Shown here piece by piece: positions 8,694 to 19,562 of a DNA stretch of 64,000 nt. Location: positions 19,797,976-19,861,975 of the forward strand of contig NC_067204.1 of NCBI RefSeq assembly GCF_026262505.1, read 5' to 3'. The DNA is from Trichomonas vaginalis G3 (lineage: Eukaryota; Parabasalia; Trichomonadida; Trichomonadidae). The notes under the pieces are model-generated. The model was given only the letters and a program-made list of their open reading frames with translations, was not told the origin of the DNA and did no database searches. The stretch's first letter is position 1. Each line of letters begins with the position of its first letter. Both the position numbers and the translations under genes were made by a program.

Positions 8694-9059
8694 TTACTGA
8701 ACTGGCTGAATGTCGCCTTCTGTAGTTATGTAGAATGGTTGACCCGAGAAGTGGAACAGTGCTCTGAGAATTTGTATAATTCGTGGAATTGGACTCTCTC
8801 TGTTTGGAAGTTGTATCCAAGGACGTTTGTTTAGGAACTTAACAAGAGCTTCTCTTTTGGCGTCCTTTATGTCGTCGTAGGCTGTCCCGTCTGGTATTTG
8901 AATTGGAATTCCAGTCGAAGTCTCGAGATTCAAGGCAGCCCTTCCCGTTATCCAACAGTTAACAAGCTTGCCTTTTACATTCTGCCTGAGGAAGTCTTTA
9001 ACAAGCTCGTTAATTTCAATTAGGTAAATTGCCTCATCTAATGGCTCGATGTTGTCCAT
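8694..9059 (-). CDS. unknown accessory protein, 121 aa
   Basis: Reads DEAIYLIEINELVKDFL near the start, then a block around ETSTGIPIQIPDGTAYDDIKDAK and KFLNKRPWI, ending ITTEGDIQPVQ. No family recognised. A homologue with one frameshift is at 40073-40464 and a fragment at 59490-59564. In all three copies the start abuts a tandem-repeat array, with the Pro/Gln-rich gene on the other side, so the pair is divergent across the array. Confidence 0.65.
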   Translation of the reverse strand: MDNIEPLDEAIYLIEINELVKDFLRQNVKGKLVNCWITGRAALNLETSTGIPIQIPDGTAYDDIKDAKREALVKFLNKRPWIQLPNRESPIPRIIQILRALFHFSGQPFYITTEGDIQPVQ

Positions 9060-9333
9060 TGCTACTGTCAGTAAAAGTACTGCTACTGTCAGAAAAAGTA
9101 CTGCTACTGTCAGAAAAAGTACTGCTACTGTCAGAAAAAGTACTGCTACTGTCAGTAGCAGTACTGCTAGGAGCAGTAAAAGTACTGCTAGGAGCAGTAA
9201 AAAGGAAAATTTGAGAGGGTTTTCGACGATAAAGTACTGCTACTGTCAGAAAAAGTACTGCTACTGTCAGTAAAAGTACTGCTACTGTCAGAAAAAGTAC
9301 TGCTACTGTCAGTAGCAGTACTGCTAGTAGCAG
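9060..9333. repeat. 21-bp tandem repeats between divergent genes
   Basis: Units of 21 bp (TGCTACTGTCAGAAAAAGTAC) repeat on both sides of a short unique core (about 9200-9230). Several units carry AGTACTGCTACT facing its own complement, so hairpins are possible. The equivalent site in copies C and D has 22-bp units of different sequence sharing only CAGAAAAAGT. Confidence 0.85.
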
Positions 9334-9374
9334 AGATTTTTATCGTTGTGGTCCGATGGTTAAGCCACCAACGA

Positions 9375-9694
9375 ATGTCCCACGTCCCACCAACCGAGTC
9401 CAATCTCAATCCAGAAGAACCACAACAGTCTCCTCAGCAACCTCAGTTCCAGCAATTCCAATCTCAATCCAAATTACTACCAATTCCAATACAAATCGAA
9501 GAAGGTCTGAACCGCTTACGCAAAGAGTATGCTACAGCTCCAACCCTTGGTTGTTCCAGCAATTTCCACCTCAATCCAAATCGAAGAGAGACCAAGAGTT
9601 CGAAGAAGGTCTGAACCGTTTACGCAAAGAGTATGCCACAGCTCCAATTGAGAGAAAGTTGTTGCTAAATTCAGTAAAAATAATGTTTAGGTGA
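9375..9694 (+). pseudogene. Pro/Gln-rich protein gene, degenerate
   Basis: Begins MSHVPPTE like the intact gene at 40689 (MSDVPPTE) and keeps the Pro/Gln stretch and EEGLNRLRKEYATAP, which appears twice in different frames after indels. The C-terminal domain is missing. Confidence 0.65.
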
Positions 9695-10640
9695 AGAGGT
9701 GAGATTTCACCTCTTTTTTCACCTGTTTTTTCACCCTCTTGAATTTTCATGAATTTTCACGAATTTTATATATTAATGTTTTCGTTAAGCCACTTTGTGC
9801 CGTCAGTCAGTCAGTCAGTTTAGGAAAGACTTTAGAAAGTTGTTGGAAAATAAGTCCTGGGAAGAGTATTATAAGGCATTTTGTGAAGAATATAGCAACC
9901 GCCGGAATTCAGACGGTTGCTTTTTATACAAAATTCATGCGGGAAATTCTTGAGTTTTGGTTGAAAGAATACGGTGGAGCCAAAAGTGGCTCGACCTCAA
10001 AACAAGCATTTTATGAGCTTACAAAGGGTGTTATGAATGAATTCAAAGGTATTTACATACATCCTGACCTCGTTCATTTTGTTGCTGAATTCAGCAAAAA
10101 TAATGTTTAGGTGAAGAGGTGAGATTTCACCTGTTTTTTCACCTCTTTTTTCACCTCATGAATTTTCATGAATTTCTTCGTAAATGTTTTGTCAAAACTT
10201 CTTCGTAAATGTTTTGTCATGATTTCATCGTAATGAGCGTAAATCAGACAAAAATAATGTTTAGGTGAAGAGGTGAGATTTCACCTCTTTTTTCACCTCT
10301 TTTTTCACCTCATGAATTTTCATGAATTTTATATATTAATGTTTTGTCAAAACTTCTTCGTAAATGTTTTGTCATGATTTCATCGTAATGAGCGTAAATG
10401 ACCAAAAAATAATGTTTAGGTGAAGTGGTTAGATCTAACCTCTTTTTTCACCTGTTTTTTCACCCTCATGAATTTTCATGAATTTTATATATTAATGTTT
10501 TGTCAAAACTTCTTCGTAAATGTTTTGTCATGATTTCATCGTAATGAGCGTAAATGACCAAAAAATAATGTTTAGGTGAAGAGGTGAGATTTCACCTCTT
10601 TTTTCACCTCTTTTTTCACCTCAGTTATTTTCCCGAAATA
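9661..10640. repeat. upstream block of composite palindromes (GGTGA type)
   Basis: Five copies start near 9690, 10110, 10259, 10428 and 10573. Each has GGTGA twice, then TCACC two or three times separated by TCTTTTTT, and often ends with CATGAATTTTCATG. The outer side has GAATTCAGCAAAAATAATGTTTA or TCAGACAAAAATAATG. The 10428 copy has GGTTAG/CTAACC in its inner stem in place of GGTGA/TCACC. Between copies lies a repeated spacer with CGTAAATGTTTTGTCA and CATCGTAATGAGCG. They precede the 313-aa gene and are mirrored after it. Confidence 0.85.
9800..10110 (+). pseudogene. KilA-N gene remnant
   Basis: Matches the KilA-N gene at 63607-63986 from SLGKTLESCW onward but with indels. A later block ends IHPDLVHFVAEF, a typical KilA-N end. 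A (GTCA)n run at about 9804 sits where the N-terminal part is lost. Confidence 0.6.
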
Positions 10641-10698
10641 AAAAATAAAGTTAGTTTTATTTTTTATTTTATTTATTTTTTTATTTTGTATAAAAAAT
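10624..10698 (+). promoter_or_regulatory. accessory-cassette leader
   Basis: CCCGAAATAAAAAATAAAG, GTTAGTTTTA and a T/A-rich run ending TTTTGTATAAAAAAT directly before ATG. Nearly the same leader precedes the genes at 12297, 42055, 59574 (minus), 60838 (minus), 62091 and 63607, unlike the shorter T-tract promoters of core genes. Confidence 0.55.
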
Positions 10699-11640
10699 AT
10701 GATTTCAACAATCGGCACAACAACAGTTCAAACAACTACAGCACCAAACTCGTTAGTTATGAATCCAACATCTATGTTGGTAGAGATGAAAAGCTTCATT
10801 CCTTCTTCATATACTTTTGAAACAAAAATCCAGAAGATAAAGCAGGAATTGTTAACAAGTAATTTAGACTGTAGTGCGAAAAATGAAACAAATGAACAGT
10901 ATCTTTATGAAATGCAGGACATTATTGACCATTTACCCAAATTGCCTGAAATCCAACAACAAAAACTCACTATTCCTGAATTTGACGAAATTGAAGTCAA
11001 AGCAACTGACTCGGTAGAAATAAAGAAGTTCATACGAAAGGTAAATTATGAATTCCTTGGTTTTCATTGCAACCATAAAGTTATGGACAAAGATTGCGAC
11101 ATGTTATATAAGAACATCTCTGACCTTTACAAATCCGAAGAATTTAAGACCTACGACAACTTTGTTTCATTAGTTGCAAAATGTGTTTGGGAAATAAGAG
11201 ATAAAGATAGTAGGGGTAAGGTATGGAACGAACAAATAAGACCCGCTATGTTCGAGATGAAGAGAGCAATTGACGCCTTAGTTGTTTTAGCAGGTAAGGT
11301 TTCAGAATATAACGCAAAAATGAACCCGCAATGTTCTAAATGTAAAGCAGCAATTAGGAAATATAACTACTCCGTCAAAGAGATAGAAAGAATGCGAAAC
11401 GACTATGCAGACTTAAAGAAAGAAGCAGAAAAGCCAGCAGAAGATAAAATGGACATGTTAGAATTTCTGAACAAAAACTATCCAACAGCAGAAGATTTCC
11501 TTCTATCTGACGTCAAGAAGAAGTATAAAGAAACTTTCGGTATCGTTAAAACATTCGATGTACTGACAGAAGAAATAGAAGCTACGAAATTGTTTAGGAT
11601 TTCAAATATACATCATACAATTCATGTAAAACGCTTATAA
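10699..11640 (+). CDS. cassette protein, 313 aa, CxxC motif
   Basis: Unknown family. Helix-rich and charged. A CSKCKAAIRKYNYSVKEIERM segment lies at about residues 208-230 (one CxxC, so a partial metal site is possible), followed by a coiled-coil-like stretch. Homologues are at 42055-42969 (304 aa, intact) and 62091-63052 (broken). The gene is enclosed by inverted blocks of composite palindromes. The stop reads TAAA. Role unknown; the context of KilA-N and GIY-YIG cassettes hints at DNA-linked or regulatory work. Confidence 0.75.
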   Translation: MISTIGTTTVQTTTAPNSLVMNPTSMLVEMKSFIPSSYTFETKIQKIKQELLTSNLDCSAKNETNEQYLYEMQDIIDHLPKLPEIQQQKLTIPEFDEIEVKATDSVEIKKFIRKVNYEFLGFHCNHKVMDKDCDMLYKNISDLYKSEEFKTYDNFVSLVAKCVWEIRDKDSRGKVWNEQIRPAMFEMKRAIDALVVLAGKVSEYNAKMNPQCSKCKAAIRKYNYSVKEIERMRNDYADLKKEAEKPAEDKMDMLEFLNKNYPTAEDFLLSDVKKKYKETFGIVKTFDVLTEEIEATKLFRISNIHHTIHVKRL

Positions 11641-11645
11641 AATAA

Positions 11646-12130
11646 CAGGTGAAAAAAGAGGTGAAATCTCACCTCTTCACCTAAAATATATTTTTATTGA
11701 ATTCAGCAACAAAATTCTGAGTAAAATAATTTTTAGGGCTTGTGTCAAACCGTTGAGTTTTCACAAAATTTAAAAAATAACGTTTACCATGTGAAACGCT
11801 TATAAAATAACTGAGGTGAAAAAACAGGTGAAAAAAGAGGTGAAATCTCACCTCTTCACCTAAAATATATTTTTGGGTCATTTACGCTCATTACGAAGAA
11901 GTTTTGACAAAACATTTACGATGAAATCATGAAAATTCATGAGGTGAAAAATGAGGTGAAAAAAGAGGTGAAATCTCACCTCTTCACCTAAACATTATTT
12001 TTGGGTCATTTACGCTCATTACGAAGAAGTTTTGACAAAACATTTACGATGAAATCATGAAAATTCATGAGGTGAAAAATGAGGTGAAAAAAGAGGTGAA
12101 ATCTCACCTCTTCACCTAAACATTATTTTT
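11646..12130. repeat. downstream block of composite palindromes (GGTGA type)
   Basis: Four copies near 11649, 11814, 11940 and 12068 in the opposite orientation to the upstream block: GGTGAAAAAAGAGGTGA, AATC, then TCACCTCTTCACC. Flanked by TTGAATTCAGCAACAAA and by GTCATTTACGCTCATTACG. A CTCGG/CCGAG hairpin follows at about 12181-12195. Confidence 0.85.
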
Positions 12131-12296
12131 ATTGAATTCAGCAACAAATTTCATGAGTAAAATGGCATAAGATTGCTTCCCTCGGAAAACCGAGAGAAAG
12201 GGATTCCGTATGAAAATCATGAATTTCCTTAAGATAGAAAAAATAAAGTTAGTTTTTTATAAAATATTTTTTTTTATTTTGTATGTAAGAACAGAT

Positions 12297-12770
12297 ATGA
12301 CAAACATTGAGTTTGAAACAGTTAGAAAGATAGACAATGACACCAAATTGGTTAGAATAGGTGATTTAAACGTAAGATACTCAAAGAAATACAACAAATA
12401 TTCTTTGTCAGACATTTTCTCTCCATCTGGAAAGAGACCGAAGGACTGGGTTAGAATTGCTTCTACTCAGAAAATTTTGACAAGAAATCCTGAGCTTATG
12501 ATATCGGTAAGATTCTATGGAACTGCAGCATATCTCATCGACAAAAGTCTTATACCAATAGTTTTGTTATGGTTAGACCCAGTTGTTGGATATAACTTCA
12601 TAACATATGGTTCATTCGATACGGAACGTTGCAGTGAAGGCTTACTTTACATCGTTCAGAAACCGAAGGACTTCAATACAAAAAGATATAAGATAGGAAG
12701 AACATATAATATAACTCTAAGATATGACAGTACAGTCAATAGAATAGCAGAAATAAATGAGCAAGACTGA
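12297..12770 (+). pseudogene. KilA-N + GIY-YIG protein gene, truncated
   Basis: Starts MTNIEFETVRKIDND after the cassette leader and matches the 203-aa gene at 60838-61449 through its KilA-N domain and the first part of the GIY-YIG-like domain (LLYIVQKPKDF, YKIGRTYNI). It is cut off at the junction with inverted capsid-arm DNA, so the nuclease domain is incomplete. Confidence 0.75.
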
Positions 12771-13253
12771 AATATGGGTAAAAGTTTCCCATTCACAAAA
12801 TATTATTTGTAACTGGAAAGAAAACCGAATGGCTACAAAAACATATATTTGGAAACGAGCTTATTCCATATGGACAAGCTCTGTTTTGAAGAGCTTGAAC
12901 CGGAACCTCAGGAAAGAGTCATGCAAACAATACGCGAAGACGTCAAATACAAACTATGACAAAATCTTTTAGGATATAGGTACCTGGATGACGCGGGGCC
13001 GACCAGGCCAAAGCAAAAAGGCACATGGGAAATTACACATACTAGGTGAACATGCAGGCAAGATGGCAACAACTTGAAGCAGGAGGGCAAGTTACCAAAG
13101 CGACACCAAAGAGAAGAAGTAGAACAAACAGTGAAAGTAGTGAGAAGTAAACTTCATCTAGTGAAAGTTAGTGGCAATGATAGGAAAAAGAAGAGTTAAA
13201 ACTACAGCCAGGAGAAAGTAAAAGCTTGTCCGGTGGGTTCTATTATGACACAT
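12765..13253 (+). pseudogene. 3' fragment of the 1072-aa structural gene
   Basis: Matches, in the opposite orientation, the last about 160 codons of the gene at 49768-52986, with many substitutions and indels. The original stop is altered. It marks the rearrangement breakpoint of copy A. Confidence 0.7.
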
Positions 13254-13283
13254 ATCCAACTATTCTATATTTTTACCATATGA

Positions 13284-14927
13284 ATGTACGCTGCTCAGAA
13301 TATACGCAACAGTTTCTGAATGGCCATGAAAGCGAAATGTTTTCCGAATGTATAAGAATGCGACGGGCAGGGGGTGCCGAATGCCATTACGAAGGTCAGA
13401 AATAGTCTCTTGGACTTACGAATATACAACTGCTGTTCTTTATGGAATGTAGGTGCGTTCTGAGAAGGTTCTTTCAAGCAACAGTAGATATTGGCTTCGG
13501 CGACAGGTTTCAACATTATCTCTACTTGACAACTCATTCTTATACGTGGAACAAAAGACATTGAAATGAACCTTACCTGCCAAGTTTGTCTGACAAGAAA
13601 GGTCTGCAATGGATTTTCTATGTCGGATACAATCATGCTCCATGAAGTTTTCATGGGATATAAGATATATTCTAACTCTGATCTTAGTTCAAACAGTAAC
13701 GATGGGCCACTATGAATGGTTTCGCTTGAGAAACTCAGTACACCACAGGCTAGAGAACAAACAGACCCAGTATGCAAATATTGAGAAATAAGAAGACTTG
13801 ACCTAACGTTCCACGGAGTATTTGTTAACCTTTCTGGACAAACTGCAGGCAGCAGTAACAAGTAAAAAAACTGAAACATTAGAGTTGCCTTTGTCATTTT
13901 CCTCCATGACTCAGTTTTTAAGATACTTGCAACTGGCAGGAAAATTTCTAAATGAACTTACTTCCAAGCAAAAATAAATTAGTCATTGCACAACAACAAA
14001 CCCATTCACTCTTAAGATAAGCTGGTGGAGCAAAGTTATGTGACCTTTTGCAAAGACAAAGTTTGACTTCATGACTTTGTTTTCAAACTTCAACAATGAA
14101 GTAAACTATTATTTCAATGCTGCTGAACTGCTGGACCCGCAGTTAAGTTTCCATGCGAAAATTCTGGAGTGAATGCAAGAGAATAGAAAGCAGACTGCAG
14201 TCTATGATGTTGAGATATTTCAAAATGCTTTAGCTGCCAAATATATTCAGTTTCCACTATGTTCCATATACACATCAATATCTGTCAAAAAGACTTTCGG
14301 TGCAGTTTGGAACCACAAGTGCTCGACGCCAGGTGCAAGAACAGATATTGCTTTAACAACTGCAATGAAACATCCAGATCACTATGTTGTGTACTGGTGT
14401 CGCGACGAACTATAAATGACTATTCTTGTTTCTACAACCCCGGTATTAAATATATATAAACATAGATTGTGCAAATATTATCCAGAGAAGAAATAATTCT
14501 AACAGTTGAGGATATGAGGTCAATGACAACTTCACATTAAGTCTATGAACTTTAACAACACTTCACAAGCAACCTATAACCCTGAAATGCAAAGTTCTAT
14601 TATGCCATATGTGAGTATGACTTCATACAGGAAGGGTCAAAAAACTCATATACAAACTGGAGAAACGTTACAAAACTTTTGCTTGGCATTCATTTGGCTG
14701 CTCAGAAGTTTATGGGTGGTATTATTCAAACTGTTGTACTGTACAAATACAATATACTGTGACAGAGACGGTCCAGATGAATGAAGCAAAGAAGTTTACA
14801 AAAGCCAATAGCACTTTTCACGGAAGATCTCTTTTGAAGATTCGTTCGATGAAACCTGCTTGGGGCTCCTTCCAGATTGGCATAACGACAGCTTTCCATC
14901 GAGCAGATTTGGCAGCAGGGTCAGTAA
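13284..14927 (+). pseudogene. major capsid protein gene, decayed
   Basis: Begins with ATGTACGCTGCTCAGAAT and ends with the GCAGCAGGTCAGTAA-like stop seen at 48128. Blocks of the 535-aa capsid protein appear in all three frames. Many point changes plus indels show older decay than in the left half of copy A. Confidence 0.75.
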
Positions 14928-15260
14928 GTTGTTCTTGACTGAGTTCTCTCGCGTCAAATATTGACAGTACGCCAGTTTTGACATAATATTGTAAGATAAA
15001 CTTACCTTTAGAAATACTCTGTAAGTTTTGAAGTTATATTTTTGTCTCGCTTCAAGAACTTTCCGCATGTTCAGTTATAACCAACTTTCTTTGGCTTTAT
15101 GAAATATTATAGGTTACAAAGCCACTGCTCAATTCTATAACATTTAGCGGATTGTTTGTGTAAAAAAAACTTATTCTGTCAATGTATCTGATGTATTGTT
15201 TGTGTGTGTACAACTTTGTTCTGCTTAATTCAAAGTGCGGGAGAAATCGAATACGTCCAT
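14818..15260 (-). pseudogene. 139-aa gene homologue, decayed
   Basis: Matches the plus-strand gene at 47815-48234 in reverse. It overlaps the capsid gene end in the same way. Stops interrupt the frame. Confidence 0.6.
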
Positions 15261-15280
15261 ATTTTTAATTCTAAAGTAAA

Positions 15281-15870
15281 AGTCATTTCCTAAAAATAGA
15301 AGCGTGAGTGTTCAAAAGGTTTAAATGGCGGTGGGCAGATGTGAAGTTAAATTCACCTAACGGTCAAACAGCAACAGTCAAAGTGTTGTTGTCATGTCAA
15401 AGACAGAGTATGTTGAAGTGGGGGAACCATACGAAGACGAAAATGGTAGTATGACAAATTGTTCCTGTAAAAGAAACAAACTAATATCCTGAAGTTTAGC
15501 AGAGAGCTTTAAGTTCTTTTGGCTGATCATTCGAAACGACTACCACAACTGAAAGACAAAACTTCAAAACTCAGGGACGAACGATTTGTCAGGCTTTAAG
15601 TATAATGTTAAACTTGGTCGAATTCAGCACCCTGTAAAAGTGATCATTGTCATATGCACTCACTGAAGTTTTGAAAAGAACTATTGAAACTTTTGACAGA
15701 GGACGACGAATATAAACATTCAAAGAAATAGAACCCGACATTAGTGTGGCTCGTGAGTGTTATTAAATGTCTTGACAAGAATATAACGTTGATGAAAGGA
15801 GGCTGAAACGTTGGAAGCTTAAAGTATAGTTTTCCCGCAACGTCATAAAAATATTTGAAGACCAGCTATA
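15281..15870 (+). pseudogene. 193-aa gene homologue, cut by gap
   Basis: Matches the gene at 47215-47796 (block SFPKNRSVSV, later PYEDE). The start codon has lost its AT. Several indels. The 3' end runs into the N gap. Confidence 0.6.
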
Positions 15871-15970
15871 NNNNNNNNNNNNNNNNNNNNNNNNNNNNNN
15901 NNNNNNNNNNNNNNNNNNNNNNNNNNNNNNNNNNNNNNNNNNNNNNNNNNNNNNNNNNNNNNNNNNNNNN
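15871..15970. other. assembly gap, 100 N
   Basis: Exactly 100 N, a standard placeholder of unknown size. Element DNA is on the left and non-element DNA on the right. Confidence 0.95.
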
Positions 15971-18900
15971 GACTAGCCATTTGATTTGTAGAAGGATGGT
16001 TTTGATTTTTCTGGTTCTAAATCTGTAGAGTCTGCAATAATTTGAATTTTCGGAGGCGAATTGGAAGGCATCTGAACCTTGATTTGTATCGGCTTGCTCA
16101 AAATTAGTTTGAAATTGGAGTGGATGAATTAAAATCTGGTGATTTAATGTTTTATTAAATAATGCATAAGTATTTTTCTCTTTTTCATTCAGTAATCTAG
16201 AACATAAGCTGGACCTTCTTGATCATATTGAAAAACAATTATCGAAAATGCGCTCGTTATTGGGAATTCTTCCTACTACAAATGCTATTGTTGGGCCGTC
16301 AAAACAAGTTTCAGTTAATAGCAAGCAAAATTCTGAAAAAAATAAGAAAAAATCTTCCATAACAACAAAATCAAACAAAAAAACAAAAATTCATCGACAA
16401 TCCTCCTAAACGTAAAGCTCCTATTTCGGAAAGGATTCTCAGCGATAATAACTTATATTTTCAAGTTCATCGAAAGAGATCGAAAAGCAAACGTTCCACA
16501 TCTACAGAGAAAAAGAATTGATATAGGAAGTCTAATTCCTTTTATAACTACTATATTTTTATTCTTATGACTAAAAATAATATATTATTTAACAATTTTC
16601 ATTTTTTTCTTTTAACAATTTCGTTTTATTTCCATTTATTGTTAAATGATTTTTAGCATACACCTTTCTTTGTTCATCTTCTAAATACAATTTATTTTTT
16701 CTTAGATATAATTCTATTCATTCAATTCGATCGTCATTTTTCAGTACATGATCGTAATTTTCAATTATTGATCGCGATTTTACTTCAGAATTTGTTCGCA
16801 ATATTGCTTATCAAAATTATATCTCTATTCTCTCATTTCTGTTTAGTCAATATCATTACACTCCTATTGTCTAATAACATGCTATTAATTTTCTTAAAAT
16901 TAAAAAAAATATCAACTTTTAAAAACAGAAACTTAACATCCTTAGGTCAATGGATTTTGATGTGAATACATTTAATCTGTTTTCTTTTTTTTATTTTAAA
17001 TAATTGAATATTTATAGTTGTTATGGGTCTTACATCATGTAAAACGAATTTTCTTAAAGTAAATTTACTTTTTCTTCAATCTTTCTTACATATTTATTAA
17101 AAAAAATTATCCAAAAAAAGATGTTTTAGAATGAAAAAAAATAGAAAAATCTTCATTTATAGTCTTTCTTGAATGTATACGTTTTGATTTTTTTCTTTTT
17201 TAAAAAAATTCAATTTCTAGAAAAATCGAGAAAAAATCATTTTCTTCTATTTTTTTAGGACGCCATACCCCATTGAAATCTCCTCTCAGGATGCCATAAA
17301 CTATTCAATTATGGTGTAAACTTCTCAAAAATTGAATAGTTTACATCAGGACGCCTTAGGACGCCAACCCTTTACGCGCCCTGATTTTTTGTTCGATTGA
17401 GTTGAATAAAGTTTGGTGATCTGTAGTGCGAATATATATATTTACTACATTCCTTTAGGCCAAAAAATCATATTTGATCAACTATAATTTCGGGCCTCAG
17501 GTGGGGTGCTTGCCCGAAGGGCAAGCACCCCACCTTCGGCCAAATATATATAATTAATTATATGATATGTACTGTTTTAATTCTATCGGAAATATTGAGG
17601 GGATTTGTACTAGCTTCAGGGGTGAAATTCTGAAGTTTACAATTCCAAACAAAAGTCTGTTTTCTGACTCCTCTGTTATGTTTAAACTAGAATAATAAAA
17701 TGAAATATAAAATTCTATATGAGATAATGCACATATATCATTTTGAGACTCTGCTGTAAAAAATAATACCCTCCATTTCCAGGAATTACCGTCACTTTTT
17801 TCACACCATCTAAAAAAGCTTCTATATCTCGACATATATAGACATTTTCAAAGCTTTTTAAACGAGTATATGATAGATAAAATGTTGAATTTTATGATTT
17901 TGTACTTTGTATGGAAATATGAGATATGAGATTTAATATGATTTGATTGCAAGTTGAAATTTTTGATTTTTATTGGATAGCATTTTTATGATAGAGAGTG
18001 TAATTATGATAAAATTTTTGCTCAAAATCAAAAATTTTAATAAAACGGTAATTTCTGGCTGACGTTAAAATATGTTTTATTCTCCACTAAAAATAGTATT
18101 TAATGATATAAAAATCATAAATTTTGAGTATTCATAGACTTTTTTGTTGAAACTTCGAACGCATGAAAACGACTATTAGAATAGATTAGATTGAAAATAA
18201 ATAGCGAAAATAAATTCAGAACATATTGTATGATTTGATGATGTGACAAAAGTATATTATTCACACTCAAAGGAAAATCTGATTATCCCAATAAAATAGA
18301 AATGAATCAATAAAAAGTAAAATAGATGCATTCTATTTGGATGATGATACTATATCATTTATCAAATTTTGAAAATACTCATTTTTCACGAATTCGAACC
18401 AGAACAAGACCTTGAAAGCGTCAAAATTTTAAAAAATGAATATTTCTCAAAATAAATGCAGGATTTGTTGATTTTATCATTAATACTCCATTCTTTTAGT
18501 AAATATATGCGCATCAGCCTTTTCCTTGCAAAAGATTGAAATCGAAAATACAATTTATTCGAATTAAAATGTATCTTTCGTTTATTTATATCTATGTAAA
18601 TACATTAAACATCATCGAACTTTGAAATACTATTGTTTTCGTAATCAATTTCTTATCCTTATCATTTCTACAATTGGGATTATTCACTTCATAATATAAA
18701 AGTTCTAAAAATGTCAAAAAGTATTCATTTTAGGAATAAAAGACTTAATTTAAATTTAATATAATTATTTTTATATCTATACAAACAAATTGTGAGAACA
18801 TTCAGGCGGCCCCATAAGTAATAACATATCAGTATTTTGATATGATTCCTCATATATAAGGTATGATTAGAAAGCTGAATTCAGCTTTTTCAATTTTTCA

Positions 18901-19259
18901 TCAGCGAAAATGTTCGATACCTCATACCTATTAAAATTGCCTAATTTCAGTCCCATCCCTCTATTATTCGTTGAGATAAGGAGATTTGAAATTATGCAAT
19001 TTCGACGCCGTCACCATCTCCATTTGCCTCAAAAATGTAAGGGATATATAGTACTGTTGTATAAATTAATATTTGATTGTTATTTTTTTATAATAATACT
19101 TCAATCATCCTAAAATTGCATTTTTTCTATACAAAAATAACCTTAAACGGTAATACCTGGAAATGCAGGGTATTGTTGGGGCATTTTCTTAGGAGAGGGT
19201 AAATTTGAATACCATTCAAAAGTAAAAATTCACAATTTGTTCGATTTGGACATATAATC
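15971..19259. other. AT-rich host sequence
   Basis: No match to any of the element copies. It holds a lysine/serine-rich frame (about 16190-16410), a possible 93-aa minus frame (17554-17835) with no recognised family, an inverted repeat (TAAACTATTCAATT and complement, about 17291-17342) with GGACGCC copies around it, and the hairpin at 17500. No gene called with confidence. Confidence 0.5.
17500..17534. repeat. perfect 16-bp GC-rich hairpin
   Basis: Arms GGTGGGGTGCTTGCCC and GGGCAAGCACCCCACC with loop GAA, in DNA that is otherwise very AT-rich. Partly extended by GGCC on both sides. Purpose unknown. Confidence 0.85.
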
Positions 19260-19448
19260 AAAAAAAAGGTAGTGGGGCTTCCAGGCGCGTTGCGCCCTCT
19301 AGCCCTGAAGATGTTTAGTATAAATGAAGTTTATATTCGGAGGGCTTCCAGGCGCATTGCGCCCTCTAGCCCCGAAGATGTTTAGTATAAATGAAGTTTT
19401 TATTCGAAAAATTGTTAGTCTTCTGGGTCGAAAACATTATATAATGTG
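19260..19448. repeat. left terminal inverted repeat of copy B, internally duplicated
   Basis: Eight A residues, then GGTAGTGGGG and the hairpin GGCGC-GTT-GCGCC. A second partial copy of the hairpin (GGCGC-ATT-GCGCC) and its flank follow at about 19341, so about 70 bp are duplicated. The loop and stem differ from those of copies A and C while pairing is kept. Confidence 0.8.
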
Positions 19449-19562
19449 TCACTTTTCACAAATTATATATGTTTTCATATTTGTCACTTTTCTGTCACTT
19501 TTCGGGTAAAAACATTTTTATTATTATATATAAATGAATTTTACAAAACCACCGTTACTGTT

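Larger units (their letters stand above)
250..15870 (+). mobile_element. Maverick/Polinton copy A (partial, rearranged)
   Basis: The left terminal repeat is followed by the same gene order as copies B and C: methylase, small genes, 282-aa gene, tail fibre, integrase, polymerase. From about 12765 the sequence becomes the reverse orientation of copy C's right arm (large protein C-terminus, capsid gene, two small genes), so this copy is a composite or the assembly is chimeric. It ends at a 100-N gap. Several genes are intact, others carry single-base indels, and the polymerase has lost about 1.9 kb. Confidence 0.85.

Noticed and set aside
9060-9333. CRISPR-like array
   Set aside because: Units are contiguous tandem repeats without spacers, mirrored around a core, in a eukaryotic element.
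13295-13897. 200-aa minus-strand open frame
   Set aside because: It is antisense to the decayed capsid gene, which explains the sequence on the plus strand.
16150-16410. Host exon with a pyrimidine-rich splice acceptor ending CATTCAG
   Set aside because: The downstream Lys/Ser-rich frame is short and has no recognisable domain or partner exon; base composition alone can produce this.
17554-17835. 93-aa minus-strand host gene
   Set aside because: Looks mildly coding but has no known domain, no neighbour and no start signal like other genes; kept only as a remark.
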